A stretch of 64,000 nt of DNA, taken from assembly GCF_003934285.1 (NCBI RefSeq), contig NZ_RQWJ01000003.1:310001-374000 (forward strand), read 5' to 3'. Shown piece after piece: positions 15,701 to 24,681 of the stretch (within the stretch, counting starts at the first letter, position 1; every line of letters begins with the position of its first letter). Below the pieces are notes generated by a model. That model worked only from the letters and a program-made list of their open reading frames with translations. It did not search any database and had not been told where the DNA came from. The DNA is from Brevundimonas fluminis. GTDB lineage: Bacteria; Pseudomonadota; Alphaproteobacteria; Caulobacterales; Caulobacteraceae. A program made the translations under genes and the position numbers.

Positions 15701-16379
15701 GGCGGTGCGGCTCGAGGGTCGGGCGCCCAGTTCGCGCCCGGAGGCGGCGGTGTTGGGCGGAGCCAATGCTCTGGCCGTGATGGGCGCCGAGGGGTGGGAG
15801 GTCGTGCAGTTCCGGTCAGCCGAACCGTTGGGCGCGGATGAGTGGCGCTTGACCGGTCTGTTGCGCGGGCAGCAGGGGACGCACGCGGCGGCGGTCCCGG
15901 CGGGCGCCCTTGTGGTGTCGCTGGAAGGCCTGAACCGCGTCCAGCTGTCGGCGGGCGAGACGGGCCTCGAGCGAATCTGGCGCGCGGCGCCGGCGGGAGC
16001 GCCTCCGGGCGGCCCCTTGGCGGCCGAGGTCTTCGCGACTGTGAGGGGCGTGCACGCGCGGCCGTGGGCGCCGGCGCATCTTGCGGCCGAGGAGACGTCC
16101 GACGGCGGGCGGCGGTTGAGCTGGATCGCGAGGTCTCGGCTGGACGGGGACCGCTGGGAAGGCCCCGAGGCGGGCGCGGATCCGATGCGGTTCCGGGTGC
16201 GATGGCTGGACGGGGAGACCGAAGTCGGCAAGGCCGAGGTGGAGGCCCCGGAACTTGTGACGACCGGCGCCGCGCTGGGAGTCCTGTTTCCTGGGGGGCT
16301 TGGAGAGAGCCACGCGGCGGTCTCGCAGTGGGGCGAGCGCTGGGGTTGGGGACAGGAGGCGACGATCCCCCTCGCATGA
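12714..16379 (+). CDS. GTA megatron / host-specificity tail protein (g15-like)
   Basis: The largest GTA protein (1221 residues), forming the tail tip. An N-terminal membrane-helix-like stretch (GTVLGAVGAGVAGPLGAAVGRALGG) is followed by a hub-like domain (RGPRIETLKVQGTAEGAPMAWVAGRARVTGQVIWA). A GTA TIM-barrel-like glycosidase domain follows at about 270-660 (blocks FVFMDCPGYPWRGRV, DGLLIASEMRGLTW, VKLSYAADWTEWFG, HLDPLWADGNIDHVGIDFYPPLGDW, IRLTEFGCAAVDRG). Next comes a central tail domain (LEVLRLEPGDVATVEGFAGVWRV). Near the C-terminus is the family motif WRLTGLLRGQQGTHAA, then a terminal domain ending EATIPLA. It is full length and undisrupted, which argues against decay of the cluster. Confidence 0.95.
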   Translation: MAGTVLGAVGAGVAGPLGAAVGRALGGVLDARLISSLAPARRGPRIETLKVQGTAEGAPMAWVAGRARVTGQVIWAARFLEDRRAQSAGKGGPRTETSAYSLSFAVAICEGEIGGIGRVWADGRAMDLTGVTMRVHRGGEDQSPDPLIEAVEGEAPAYRGVAYAVFEDLALGPYGNRAPQLGFEVFRRPRVAEPALEDLLEGVCLIPGAGEFVLATDAVVRRDGLTRTAAENVHSGDGRPGLVVGLDQLQAQAPNLKRVSLVVGWFGSSTAAHEFTVKPGVERRDKPTEPMGWSVAGLGRAEAHLISAIEGAPAYGGTPSDVSVRQAVAELKGRGLEVTLYPFVFMDCPGYPWRGRVAGRNGAEAAGDVAACFGTADGQGLRRMALHYAALAAETGADGLLIASEMRGLTWTRDAAGEFPAVEQLRGLAAECRAIAGPQVKLSYAADWTEWFGRHDGEDVIFHLDPLWADGNIDHVGIDFYPPLGDWRAGAGGLDAGAFAGPADPAYLAAQVAGGENFDWFYASPEDRAGQVRTPILDAAHDEDWAFRAKDLAGWWSHAHHDRPGGVRSATPTAWVPGMKPIRLTEFGCAAVDRGANAPNLFQDSKSDEGDLPPFSTGSRDDRVQRRALEAVLRWYRAEANNPVSSVYGGRMLEAADAWCWDARPWPAFPARSDLWTDAGAWATGHWLNGRLHGEGTALAEAVLERAGYAAEAAPVDASPVRVDGIVLEGPTAAREALVPLCEALGLTIVERGAGVRLIAPGPTDLHLPRAALALEAGKPAVRRDRRLEAPPATVRARFVDGDADYRTGSIAVRGEGDGMEAALDLAVVCPAVTAEGAARRRLAGDHDGERLTLAPGPLEVLRLEPGDVATVEGFAGVWRVDRIVRDEAPRAILTRAPGAPVAGAAGDPAGEEPADPFGAPFLAVLDLPPLANAEDDARPLVAVAGEPWRPQAVWVGESTDTLTPRGEVNRPATVGVLKTPLGPGVRHRWMRAAEMAVRLEGRAPSSRPEAAVLGGANALAVMGAEGWEVVQFRSAEPLGADEWRLTGLLRGQQGTHAAAVPAGALVVSLEGLNRVQLSAGETGLERIWRAAPAGAPPGGPLAAEVFATVRGVHARPWAPAHLAAEETSDGGRRLSWIARSRLDGDRWEGPEAGADPMRFRVRWLDGETEVGKAEVEAPELVTTGAALGVLFPGGLGESHAAVSQWGERWGWGQEATIPLA

Positions 16380-16430
16380 GGCGCGTTCCTGTCCTAACTG
16401 ACGGTCGAAGCAGACGGAGCGACGGCCGAC

Positions 16431-17327
16431 GTGGCGGGTGATCCCTACAAGGAGCTGGGCGTGGCGCGCGGCGCGAGCGCGGCGGAGATCAAGTCCGCCT
16501 ATCGCAAGCTGGCCAAGCAGCTGCATCCGGATTCCAACCCCGGCGACAAGGCGGCCGAGGAGCGGTTCAAGCGCGTGACGGCCGCCTTCGACATCCTGGG
16601 CGACGCGGAGAAGAAGGCGAAGTTCGACCGGGGCGAGATCGACGCGGACGGGCGCGAGCAGTTCCGCGGCTTCTCCGGAAGGCCGGGCGGCAGTCCGTTC
16701 GGCCAGGGCGGCGGGGGACGCGGCGCCTTCGAGGACGTCGACCTTGAGGAGATCTTCGGCGGCATGTTCGGGGGCGGCGCGCGCGCCGGAGGCGGACGCG
16801 GCTTCGCCTCGAAGGGCCAGGACGTGCGGGCGACGCTGGAGATCAGTCTGGAGGACTCCATTTCGGGGGCCACGCGGCGCATCCAGTTCTCCGACGGGCG
16901 CATGCTCGACGTGGCCATTCCCAAGGGGGCGGGCGACGGCCAGGTGATACGGCTGAAGGGGCAGGGCGCGCCCGGTCGCGGCGGGCCCGCCGGCGACGCC
17001 CTGATTGAATTGCGGATCGCAAAGCATCCTGTGTTCACGCGCGACGGCGCAGACCTGACGATGGACCAGCCGGTGGCGCTTTACGACGCGGTGCTGGGCG
17101 GCAAGGCGCCGGTGCGCACGCCCGAGGGGACGGTCATGATGACCGTTCCGGCAGGGTCCAGTTCGGGCAAGATTCTCCGCCTGAAAGGACGGGGAGCGTT
17201 CCAGAACGGCAAGCGGGGCGATCTGCTGGCGAAGCTGATGATCGTGCTGCCGGAGGGGGACGAGCGCTTGAAGAGGCTGGCCGAGGCGGCGCGGGACGAG
17301 GGGCCGATCAAGCCCTTCCGCGACTGA
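16431..17327 (+). CDS. DnaJ-class co-chaperone without zinc domain (CbpA-like)
   Basis: A 298-residue class II J-protein that stimulates DnaK ATPase. The N-terminal J domain (about 4-65) carries the HPD motif in KQLHPDSNPGDKAAEERFKRVTAAFDILGD. A Gly/Phe-rich linker follows (about 75-130, FGQGGGGRGAF...GGMFGGGARAGGGRGF), then the two beta-barrel C-terminal domains (about 135-285: KGQDVRATLEISLEDSISGATRRIQF, KGAGDGQVIRLKGQGAPG, GSSSGKILRLKGRGAFQNGKRGDLL). The CxxCxGxG zinc repeats of DnaJ proper are absent. GTG start at 16431. serC follows after seven bases, so the two are probably co-transcribed. Confidence 0.93.
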   Translation: MAGDPYKELGVARGASAAEIKSAYRKLAKQLHPDSNPGDKAAEERFKRVTAAFDILGDAEKKAKFDRGEIDADGREQFRGFSGRPGGSPFGQGGGGRGAFEDVDLEEIFGGMFGGGARAGGGRGFASKGQDVRATLEISLEDSISGATRRIQFSDGRMLDVAIPKGAGDGQVIRLKGQGAPGRGGPAGDALIELRIAKHPVFTRDGADLTMDQPVALYDAVLGGKAPVRTPEGTVMMTVPAGSSSGKILRLKGRGAFQNGKRGDLLAKLMIVLPEGDERLKRLAEAARDEGPIKPFRD

Positions 17328-17334
17328 GGCGGGG

Positions 17335-18486
17335 ATGACGGGCAAGCCCAACCTCAAGCCGGCGCGACCCTGGTTCTCGTCGGGACCGACGGCCAAGCGG
17401 CCGGGGTGGTCGCGCGAGGGGATCTCCACCGAGCTGTTGGGGCGCGGCATCCGCGCGCCGGAGGTCGTCGCGCGGTTCGCCCATGGGCTGACGCTGACGC
17501 GCGAACTGCTGCAGGTCCCGGACGACTGGGCGCTCGTCTATGCGCCCGGCTCCGACACCGGCGCAGTCGAACAGGCGATGTGGAACCTGCTGGGGCCGCG
17601 CCCGGTGCAAGTGCTGGCGTTCGAGAACTTCGGCCAGGTGTGGGCGACGGACGTGCGCGACGCCCTGAAGCTGGCGCCCGAGATCCTGACGGCTCCGTGG
17701 GGACGTTTCCCGGACGTGACGAAGGTCGATCCGAAGGCCGACGTGGTGTTTCCCTGGAACGGCACGACCAGCGGGGTCAGGGCGCCGGGCGCGGATTGGA
17801 TCGCCGCGGACCGTGAAGGACTGGTGATCTGCGACGCGACGTCGGCCGCGTTCGCCATGCCCTTGCCGTGGGACCGGCTGGACGTGGTGACCTTCAGTTT
17901 CCAGAAGGCGCTGGGCGGCGAGGCGGGGCTGGGCGTGACGGCGCTGGGACCGCGGGCGGTCGCGCGCCTGGATGCCCATGTGCCCGAGCGGCCGGTGCCG
18001 AAAGTCCTGCGGCTGCGCGACGGCAAGGGGTTCGACAGGTCGCTGGCATCCGGGTCGATGATCAACACCTTCAGCGTCTGGACGCTGGAGGACTGGGTCG
18101 ACGCGGTGGATTGGGGACTTTCGGCCGGCGGTCTGCCGGAACTGATCCGGCGCACGGAGGCGAACTTCGCGGCGCTGGCGGCGTGGGTGGAGCGGACGGG
18201 CTGGATCGATTGGCTGGCCGAACTGCCGGAAGAACGGTCGACGACCAGCGTCTGCCTCAAGATCGTCGATCCGCGCGTGGCGGCCCGGGACGAGGCGGCG
18301 CAACGGGCGCTGGTCCTGAGGATGAAGGCCTTGCTGGAAGCCGAGGGCGCGGCCTTCGACGTCGAGGGCCACCGAAACGCGCCGCCGGGCTTGCGCGTCT
18401 GGTGCGGCTGCACCGTCGAGGCGGCCGACGTGGGGGCGCTGGGCCCGTGGCTTGACTGGGCGTTCGCGGAGGCGCTGGCGGAATAA
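17335..18486 (+). CDS. serC: Phosphoserine aminotransferase
   Basis: PLP enzyme that converts 3-phosphohydroxypyruvate and glutamate to O-phosphoserine in serine synthesis. The 383-residue product matches the long-known second SerC type: FSSGPTAKRPGWS near the N-terminus, VYAPGSDTGAVEQAMWNLLGPRPVQVLAFENFGQVW, the ICDATSAAFAMPLPW Asp block, and the PLP lysine in FSFQKALGGEAG (about 185-197). The ATG has GAGGCGGGG just upstream. serA, which often follows serC, is not next; purA follows after a 70-base gap. Confidence 0.94.
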   Translation: MTGKPNLKPARPWFSSGPTAKRPGWSREGISTELLGRGIRAPEVVARFAHGLTLTRELLQVPDDWALVYAPGSDTGAVEQAMWNLLGPRPVQVLAFENFGQVWATDVRDALKLAPEILTAPWGRFPDVTKVDPKADVVFPWNGTTSGVRAPGADWIAADREGLVICDATSAAFAMPLPWDRLDVVTFSFQKALGGEAGLGVTALGPRAVARLDAHVPERPVPKVLRLRDGKGFDRSLASGSMINTFSVWTLEDWVDAVDWGLSAGGLPELIRRTEANFAALAAWVERTGWIDWLAELPEERSTTSVCLKIVDPRVAARDEAAQRALVLRMKALLEAEGAAFDVEGHRNAPPGLRVWCGCTVEAADVGALGPWLDWAFAEALAE

Positions 18487-18556
18487 TCCGCCGCACGGAC
18501 GACATCCGACGATTCCGGGGCTATAGCCTCCGCCCGCAAGCAGCGGAGAGTGATCC

Positions 18557-19852
<1,296 letters not shown>

Positions 19853-19920
19853 GTCTCGAAAGCGCAGCGTTCAACGGGCTTTAACGGACGACCGGCTAAG
19901 CGTGGCCGGTTCAACGTGCC

Positions 19921-20745
19921 GTGGAGCCCCATGTGTTCGCCGTCGACCGTCGCCTGCTGACCCGGCTGGAGCCCGTCGTGCGGCGGGTGCTGATCGTCGA
20001 TCCGAACGCCCACGCCGCGCGCCTGATCACCGACATCATGAAAGGGCTGGGAACGCGCGAGATCATGGTCGAGGCGGACCAGCATGCGGCCCTGAAGGCG
20101 GCGGCGCGGCTGGACCCTGGTTTGATCTTCACCGAGTCCACCGGCCAGGATCTTGACGGGGAGGCGTTCGCCCGGGCCCTGCGACGGTCGGATCTCGTCT
20201 GCCGCCGGGCGCCGATCATCATGGTCACGGCGGAAGCCACGGCCAGCTCGATCAAGGGCGCGCGCGACGCCGGGGTGCACGAGTTCCTGCGCAAGCCCTT
20301 CACAAGCGCCGATCTGACCAAGCGGGTCGAGAACGTGGCCCTGAAGCCGCGGAACTGGGTCGAAGGGGTGATGTACGTCGGCCCCGACCGGCGCCGATTC
20401 AACTCGGGCGAATACTCCGGACCTTCCAAGCGCAAGTCGGACAAGCCGAGCGACGCGGCCATGGCGCTGGCGGAGGCGAAGGATCAGGCCATGCGCATCC
20501 TCGCGGCGGCGCTGGACCAGTTCGACGCCGATCCGGCCCAGGCGGCGCGCGCGGTCAAGGAACAGGCCGTCCAGCTCAAGGCCATCGGCATAAAGGCGGC
20601 GGACAGCCGGCTGGTGGTCGCCGTGGGCGCGCTGGAGGTCACGCTGGCGGGCGGACCGCCGAGCAAGGCGACGCTGTCGGCGCCGATCGGCGGCCTGCTG
20701 GCCATGCATCAGGCGGCGGGGGCGCCGCTGAGGAAGGCGGGCTGA
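19921..20745 (+). CDS. Response-regulator-like protein with Glu at the phospho-acceptor position
   Basis: A 274-residue protein with an N-terminal receiver domain (about 20-140: RRVLIVDPNAHAARLITDIMKGLG, then LIFTESTGQDLDGEAFARAL, IIMVTAEATASSIKGARDAGVHEFLRKPFT). A C-terminal helical region has no recognised output domain (about 165-274; MALAEAKDQAMRILAAALDQFDADPAQAARAVKEQ). The conserved Lys (RKPF) and Thr (VTAE) are present. The residue aligned with the phosphorylated Asp is Glu (FTES), and the second acidic residue after beta-1 is Pro (VDPN). It may therefore act without phosphorylation. GTG start at 19921 is the longest frame, and the exact start is uncertain. It lies convergent with rpoH, 17 bases away. 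Confidence 0.82.
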   Translation: MEPHVFAVDRRLLTRLEPVVRRVLIVDPNAHAARLITDIMKGLGTREIMVEADQHAALKAAARLDPGLIFTESTGQDLDGEAFARALRRSDLVCRRAPIIMVTAEATASSIKGARDAGVHEFLRKPFTSADLTKRVENVALKPRNWVEGVMYVGPDRRRFNSGEYSGPSKRKSDKPSDAAMALAEAKDQAMRILAAALDQFDADPAQAARAVKEQAVQLKAIGIKAADSRLVVAVGALEVTLAGGPPSKATLSAPIGGLLAMHQAAGAPLRKAG

Positions 20746-20762
20746 GCGCCTGACCCGGGCGG

Positions 20763-21647
20763 TCAGGCGTCGACCAGGTTCCGCTCCTCGGCGGCGGCGC
20801 GCATGGCCTTCTGCAGCTTTTCGAAGGCGCGGACCTCGATCTGCCGGACGCGTTCGCGGCTGACGCCGTACTGGCCGGCGAGTTCTTCCAGCGTGACCGG
20901 ATCGTCCTTGAGGCGGCGCTCGGTCAGGATGTGCTTCTCGCGGTCCGTCAGCTCCTCCATGGCCTCCTGCAGCAGGCTCATGCGGATCGACTTCTCCTCA
21001 TCCTCCGCCAGCTGGGTCTCCTGGGAGACGGCCGTGTCGTCGGCCAGCCAGTCCTGCCATTCGCTTTCGCCGTCGGCGCGAAGGGGCGCGTTCAGCGAGG
21101 CGTCGCCGCCGAGGCGGCGATTCATGTCGGTGACCTCCTGTTCCGTCACGCCCAGCTTTGTGGCGATCGCCGACAGGTGTTCGGGGTGCAGGTCGCCTTC
21201 CTCGAAGGCGGAGATCTGGCTCTTGGCCTTCCGCAGGTTGAAGAACAGCTTCTTCTGCGCCGCGGTGGTCCCCATCTTCACCAGCGACCAGCTGCGCAGG
21301 ATGTACTCCTGGATCGAGGCGCGGATCCACCACATGGCGTAGGTGGCCAGGCGGAAGCCCTTGTCCGGGTCGAATTTCTTGACGGCCTGCATCAGGCCGA
21401 CGTTGCCCTCTGAGATCACTTCGCCGATCGGCAGGCCGTAGCCGCGATAACCCATGGCGATCTTGGCCACCAGGCGCAGGTGCGAGGTGACGAGGCGATG
21501 CGCAGCCTCAGGATCCTGGTGTTCGCTCCACCGCTTGGCGAGCATGAACTCCTCGTCCTTGGTGAGCATCGGAAACTTGCGGATTTCCGTGAGATAGCGC
21601 GACAGCCCCTGTTCAGGCGACATCACCGCGAGCGTGGCGTTGGCCAT
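20763..21647 (-). CDS. rpoH: RNA polymerase sigma-32 (heat shock)
   Basis: A 294-residue sigma factor directing RNA polymerase to heat-shock promoters. Region 2 is clear (HRLVTSHLRLVAKIAMGYRGYGLPIGEVISEGNVGLMQAVKKFDPDKGFRLATYAMWWIRASIQEYILRSWSLVKMGTTAAQKKLFFNLRK), including the RpoH-box region (TAAQKKLFFNLRKAKS). Region 4 has the helix-turn-helix LEELAGQYGVSRERVRQIEVRAFEKLQ. The length and RpoH box separate it from RpoD, which is encoded at the right end of the window. It is transcribed away from a 202-base upstream gap with a candidate promoter. Confidence 0.97.
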   Translation of the reverse strand: MANATLAVMSPEQGLSRYLTEIRKFPMLTKDEEFMLAKRWSEHQDPEAAHRLVTSHLRLVAKIAMGYRGYGLPIGEVISEGNVGLMQAVKKFDPDKGFRLATYAMWWIRASIQEYILRSWSLVKMGTTAAQKKLFFNLRKAKSQISAFEEGDLHPEHLSAIATKLGVTEQEVTDMNRRLGGDASLNAPLRADGESEWQDWLADDTAVSQETQLAEDEEKSIRMSLLQEAMEELTDREKHILTERRLKDDPVTLEELAGQYGVSRERVRQIEVRAFEKLQKAMRAAAEERNLVDA

Positions 21648-21813
21648 GTGTGTGGTCCCTCCGACCGATCGAGCGGGTCCTTCGGTTCCGGCCGCACCAT
21701 GCGCGCCGGCGCCTCACCCCTCAGCGAATGAGATGGGTCCGGGTTTCGGTCCGCGAAAGAGGCGCGTCGTCGCACTCAAGCGCGACCGTGGCCCGGACGC
21801 CACTGTGATCGTC

Positions 21814-21842
21814 CGTGTAGCGGATAGTGCGTCCTAAATCAA
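21814..21842 (-). promoter_or_regulatory. Candidate rpoH promoter (reverse strand)
   Basis: On the reverse strand TTGATT (21842-21837) is followed after 17 bases by TACACG (21819-21814). It also reads as TTGATTT-N14-GCTACAC, close to the Caulobacter housekeeping consensus (TTGAC, then GCTANAWC). It lies about 165 bases before the rpoH start codon. This is matching by eye only. Confidence 0.35.
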
Positions 21843-21849
21843 GACCCAC

Positions 21850-22128
21850 TCAGTTCGCGAGAAGGTCCTGCTGGTCGCGGTTCCGGCGGAACCAGACGTC
21901 CGCGTACGAGCAGACGGGGACGATCCTGTAGCCCTTGTCCCGCGCGTCATGGGCGACAGCCTTCATCATCTCGGCCGCGATGCCCTTTCCCTCGTGCGAC
22001 GGCGGCACGAAGACGCGACGGATCGTCAGAATGCCCTCGGACAGGCGGACGTCGACCTGCCCCTCCTCGCCGCCTTCGAGGGGCAAGACGTAGCGAGACC
22101 CGGGGAGGTCGAAGGTCAGTTCGGTCAT
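21850..22128 (-). CDS. Small GNAT-type N-acetyltransferase (YjdJ-like)
   Basis: A 92-residue single-domain protein of the small GNAT family. It has a beta-rich N-terminus (LPLEGGEEGQVDVRLSEGILTIRRVFVPPSHEGKGIAAEMMKAVAHDARDKGYRIVPVCSYADVWFRRN). The EGKGIAAEMM segment corresponds to the acetyl-CoA-binding loop, and RIVPVCSYADVWFRRN is the closing strand/helix typical of YjdJ-like members. Substrate unknown. It lies 12 bases before the endopeptidase-like lipoprotein gene on the same strand. Confidence 0.85.
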   Translation of the reverse strand: MTELTFDLPGSRYVLPLEGGEEGQVDVRLSEGILTIRRVFVPPSHEGKGIAAEMMKAVAHDARDKGYRIVPVCSYADVWFRRNRDQQDLLAN

Positions 22129-22140
22129 TCCGGCGCTCCT

Positions 22141-22839
22141 TCAGTGAAAGTCCACGTGGATGTGGTCGTCGTGCCGTGCGGCCTGACATCCGGCGAACCG
22201 GAGCTTGGGGTGTCCCCAGAGCCCGAGACGTCGCTCGAGATGAGGCTCGATCAGGACGCGACGCACGCGCGGATCTGCGATCAACGCCTGGAGAAAGGTC
22301 CGGGTTCTCGCTTCGTCGAGGCGCCAGGGGCGATCCGGGGGAGGGTCCGGCTTCTCCGCGCGCCCGACCCGTCCTTGGGGACAGGCGACGATCTCGCCGG
22401 GACGTGGCGGTTCGGCAGGCCAGTATCCGCCGTGTCGCTCATAGGCCGGAAAGGCCCGCAGCGGGCGGCCCTGAACGTCGGTGTAGTAGAGGCCGAGGTC
22501 GATCTGGCGACCGTCGCCGTGGCTGAGATGCGGCGGAAAGGGTTTCACCCCGTCGGGGCCGGACGCGTCCATGAAGCGCAGGACCTCGCCGGGATAGGCC
22601 GACCGCACGGCGTCGGCCGCGTCGATCAAAGCCGCCCGGGCCTGCGGCGTGACCCAGTGGCGGTCGTCCCGGCAGTATCGGGGCCGTGTCGGCTCCAGCG
22701 GCGTCGACGCGTCGCACGGAAGGGACACGAGTCCCGACGCGTCCGGGGTCGCTGAGGCCGGACGACGCCAGGCGTCCGCGTCCGATGCGACGTCGCATCC
22801 GGCCAACAGGAGGACCAGAGTGAGGATCGTCGCCCTCAC
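22141..22839 (-). CDS. Lipoprotein with murein-endopeptidase-like (M15/M74) fold
   Basis: A 232-residue predicted lipoprotein: RATILTLVLLLAGC with the lipobox Cys at about 15. The catalytic part resembles zinc peptidases of the MepA/extensin type. HLSHGDGRQIDLGLYY (about 116-131) holds the His/Asp zinc ligands, and HDDHIHVDFH at the very C-terminus supplies the last His ligand. A Cys pair (CDAS, RYC) and the late Cys (FAGC, CPQG) may form disulfides. It probably acts in the periplasm on peptidoglycan crosslinks. The GTG start at 22839 overlaps the stop of the pseudouridine synthase gene upstream (GTGA). Confidence 0.78.
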   Translation of the reverse strand: MRATILTLVLLLAGCDVASDADAWRRPASATPDASGLVSLPCDASTPLEPTRPRYCRDDRHWVTPQARAALIDAADAVRSAYPGEVLRFMDASGPDGVKPFPPHLSHGDGRQIDLGLYYTDVQGRPLRAFPAYERHGGYWPAEPPRPGEIVACPQGRVGRAEKPDPPPDRPWRLDEARTRTFLQALIADPRVRRVLIEPHLERRLGLWGHPKLRFAGCQAARHDDHIHVDFH

Positions 22840-23858
22840 AGTTCGGAAAGCAGCCGTTCGAGGGCGGCCATGTCGGCCGGCGGCGACGTCTCGAAGCGCA
22901 GGGGTTCGCCGGTGACCGGGTGGACGAAGCCGAGGACCGCAGCGTGGAGAGCCTGGCGCGACAGGCCGGCTGCGGCGACGGCCTCGCGGACGGGGGCGGC
23001 GGGGCTGCCCGAGCCGTAGGTGGGATCGCCGAGGATCGGCGCGCCCTTCGAGGCGAGATGCACCCGGATCTGGTGGGTCCGACCGGTGTGCAGGGTGCAC
23101 AGAACGCGGGCGGCCATGGGCGCCGCGCCCGGCTTCCTCGGCGCGCCGAAGGTCTGCTGGACCGCGTACTCCGTGATCGCCTCGCGCCCCCCCGAGCGCA
23201 GCACCGCCATCTTCTTGCGGTCGGACGAGGCGCGGCCGATCAAGGTCTGGATGCGGCCCTTGGCCGGCTCGGGCGCGCCGCGGGTCAGGGCCACGTAGCT
23301 GCGCTCGATGTCGTGGGCGGCGAACAGGGCGGAGAGGCCGGCGTGGGCGCGGTCGGACTTGGCCGCGACCATGACGCCGGACGTGTCCTTGTCGAGCCGA
23401 TGAACTATGCCGGGCCGGGCGACCCCGCCGATGCCGGACAGGGAAGCGCCGCAGCGATGCAGAAGGGCGTTGACGAGGGTGCCGGTCCAGCTGCCCGGCG
23501 CCGGATGGGCGGCCATGCCGGCCGGCTTGTCGACGACGATCAGGTCGGCGTCCTCGAACAGGACGGTCAGGGGGATGGCCTCGGGCCGGGGCGTGGCGGC
23601 GACCGGCCGGGGCAGGACGAGGCGGTGAAGGCCGGCCTGCGCCCTCGACGCGCCGTCCGACAGGCGCGCGCCCTCACGGCTCACCGCGCCCGCGGCGATC
23701 AGGGCCTGGATGCGGGCGCGGGACAACTGCGGCAGGGCGATCGCCAGGGCACGGTCCAGTCGGCCTTCGTCGCCGTGCAGGCTGACCTCCAGCACCTCAC
23801 CCGCGTCGCCGGTCCCGTCGTCCTGAAAGTCGTCGTCGTTCACGCCCCCGCATAGCAT
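22836..23858 (-). CDS. RluD-type 23S rRNA pseudouridine synthase
   Basis: A 340-residue RluA/RluD family enzyme that isomerises uridine in 23S rRNA. The N-terminal S4-like RNA-binding domain is GRLDRALAIALPQLSRARIQALIAAGAV. The catalytic domain carries the family motif GIVHRLDKDTSGVMVAAKS with the catalytic Asp (HRLDKD), and VLCTLHTGRTHQIRVHLASKGAPILGDPTYG is the second signature. I used the ATG at 23858; a GTG at 23843 directly before NDDDFQDDG is an equally possible start. The exact target uridines cannot be told from sequence. Confidence 0.9.
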   Translation of the reverse strand: MLCGGVNDDDFQDDGTGDAGEVLEVSLHGDEGRLDRALAIALPQLSRARIQALIAAGAVSREGARLSDGASRAQAGLHRLVLPRPVAATPRPEAIPLTVLFEDADLIVVDKPAGMAAHPAPGSWTGTLVNALLHRCGASLSGIGGVARPGIVHRLDKDTSGVMVAAKSDRAHAGLSALFAAHDIERSYVALTRGAPEPAKGRIQTLIGRASSDRKKMAVLRSGGREAITEYAVQQTFGAPRKPGAAPMAARVLCTLHTGRTHQIRVHLASKGAPILGDPTYGSGSPAAPVREAVAAAGLSRQALHAAVLGFVHPVTGEPLRFETSPPADMAALERLLSEL

Positions 23859-23937
23859 GCGGCCGCACGGACCGCGCAAACTTGGCCGTCGCGCAGCTTC
23901 GCGGCATAGTGCGCGTGACCACTCGGGGGAGGGGACG

Positions 23938-24573
23938 ATGCGGACTTTCATGATCGCCTTGGGGGGAGCCGCGCTGGCGCTGTCGCTCGGCAGTTGCGCG
24001 ACCATGAGCGAGGACCAGTGTCTGGCCGGGGCCTGGGGCGAGGTCGGCCTCGCCGACGGCCGCGCCGGCCACGGCCCGGGCCGGCTGCAATCGCATGCCG
24101 AGGCCTGCGCCAAGGTGGGCGTCGTGCCGGACGAGGCGGTCTATTTCGCCGCTCGCGAAGAGGGATTGCGCAGCTACTGCATTCCCGCGAACGGCTTTCA
24201 TGTCGGGCGCAACGGCTCGACCTACGAGGGCGTCTGTCCGGCCTCCGTCGAGGGGCCGTTCCTGTCCGCGTATCGAGACGGTCAGATGCTGGGCACGGCG
24301 GAGCGCGCCGTGTCCGACGCGGCGTCGCGCGTGTCGTCGTACGCTTCCCGCGCAGAAGAGCTGGACGACAAGATCGCGGCCAAGCGGCGCGAGTGCCGTG
24401 ACGAGAACCTGCCCGAAGCGGAGCGCCAGAGGGCCTGCGACCGCATCGACGAGTTGCGCGACGAACGCGAGGGCACGCTGTCGGAATGGCGGCGCGCGCA
24501 GGACGATCTGCGATGGGCCGAGCGCGAACTGCAGGACGTCCGCTGGCGGATGGGCTCCCTCTACAGCTTCTGA
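23938..24573 (+). CDS. DUF2799 lipoprotein
   Basis: A 211-residue predicted lipoprotein (MRTFMIALGGAALALSLGSC, lipobox Cys at 20). DUF2799 sequence follows: MSEDQCLAGAWGEVGLADGRAGHGPGRLQSHAEACAKVGVVPDEAVYFAAREEGLRSYC and NGSTYEGVCP. The C-terminal third is a long charged coiled coil (RAEELDDKIAAKRRECRDENLPEAERQRACDRIDELRDEREGTLSEWRRAQDDLRWAERELQDVRWRM). Function of the family is unknown, and envelope location is expected. The ATG at 23938 has GGGGAGGGG upstream. It is divergent from the pseudouridine synthase gene. Confidence 0.9.
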   Translation: MRTFMIALGGAALALSLGSCATMSEDQCLAGAWGEVGLADGRAGHGPGRLQSHAEACAKVGVVPDEAVYFAAREEGLRSYCIPANGFHVGRNGSTYEGVCPASVEGPFLSAYRDGQMLGTAERAVSDAASRVSSYASRAEELDDKIAAKRRECRDENLPEAERQRACDRIDELRDEREGTLSEWRRAQDDLRWAERELQDVRWRMGSLYSF

Positions 24574-24612
24574 CGGCTTGCATTTCGCTGCGAGGAGCCT
24601 AGATTGCACGCG

Positions 24613-24635
24613 CTTATGCTGAAAGTGAGCATAAG
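24613..24635. promoter_or_regulatory. Distal operator-like dyad upstream of nadA
   Basis: A perfect inverted repeat CTTATGCT-N7-AGCATAAG. Its core TATGCT-N7-AGCATA recurs as TATGCT-N7-AGCAGA at 24682-24700, 67 bases downstream. This fits a repressor of NAD synthesis; NadQ is the predicted regulator in alphaproteobacteria, so NadQ is an inference. Confidence 0.65.
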
Positions 24636-24681
24636 TCGGCGGCCGGCCGCGGGGCGGAACCGCCGTTCTTCGGCCCTCAGA

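Noticed and set aside
1873..16379. Prophage interpretation of the phage-like cluster
   Set aside because: No integrase, repressor, replication, holin or attachment-site repeats. Gene order and the g10/g15-type proteins are specific to gene transfer agents.
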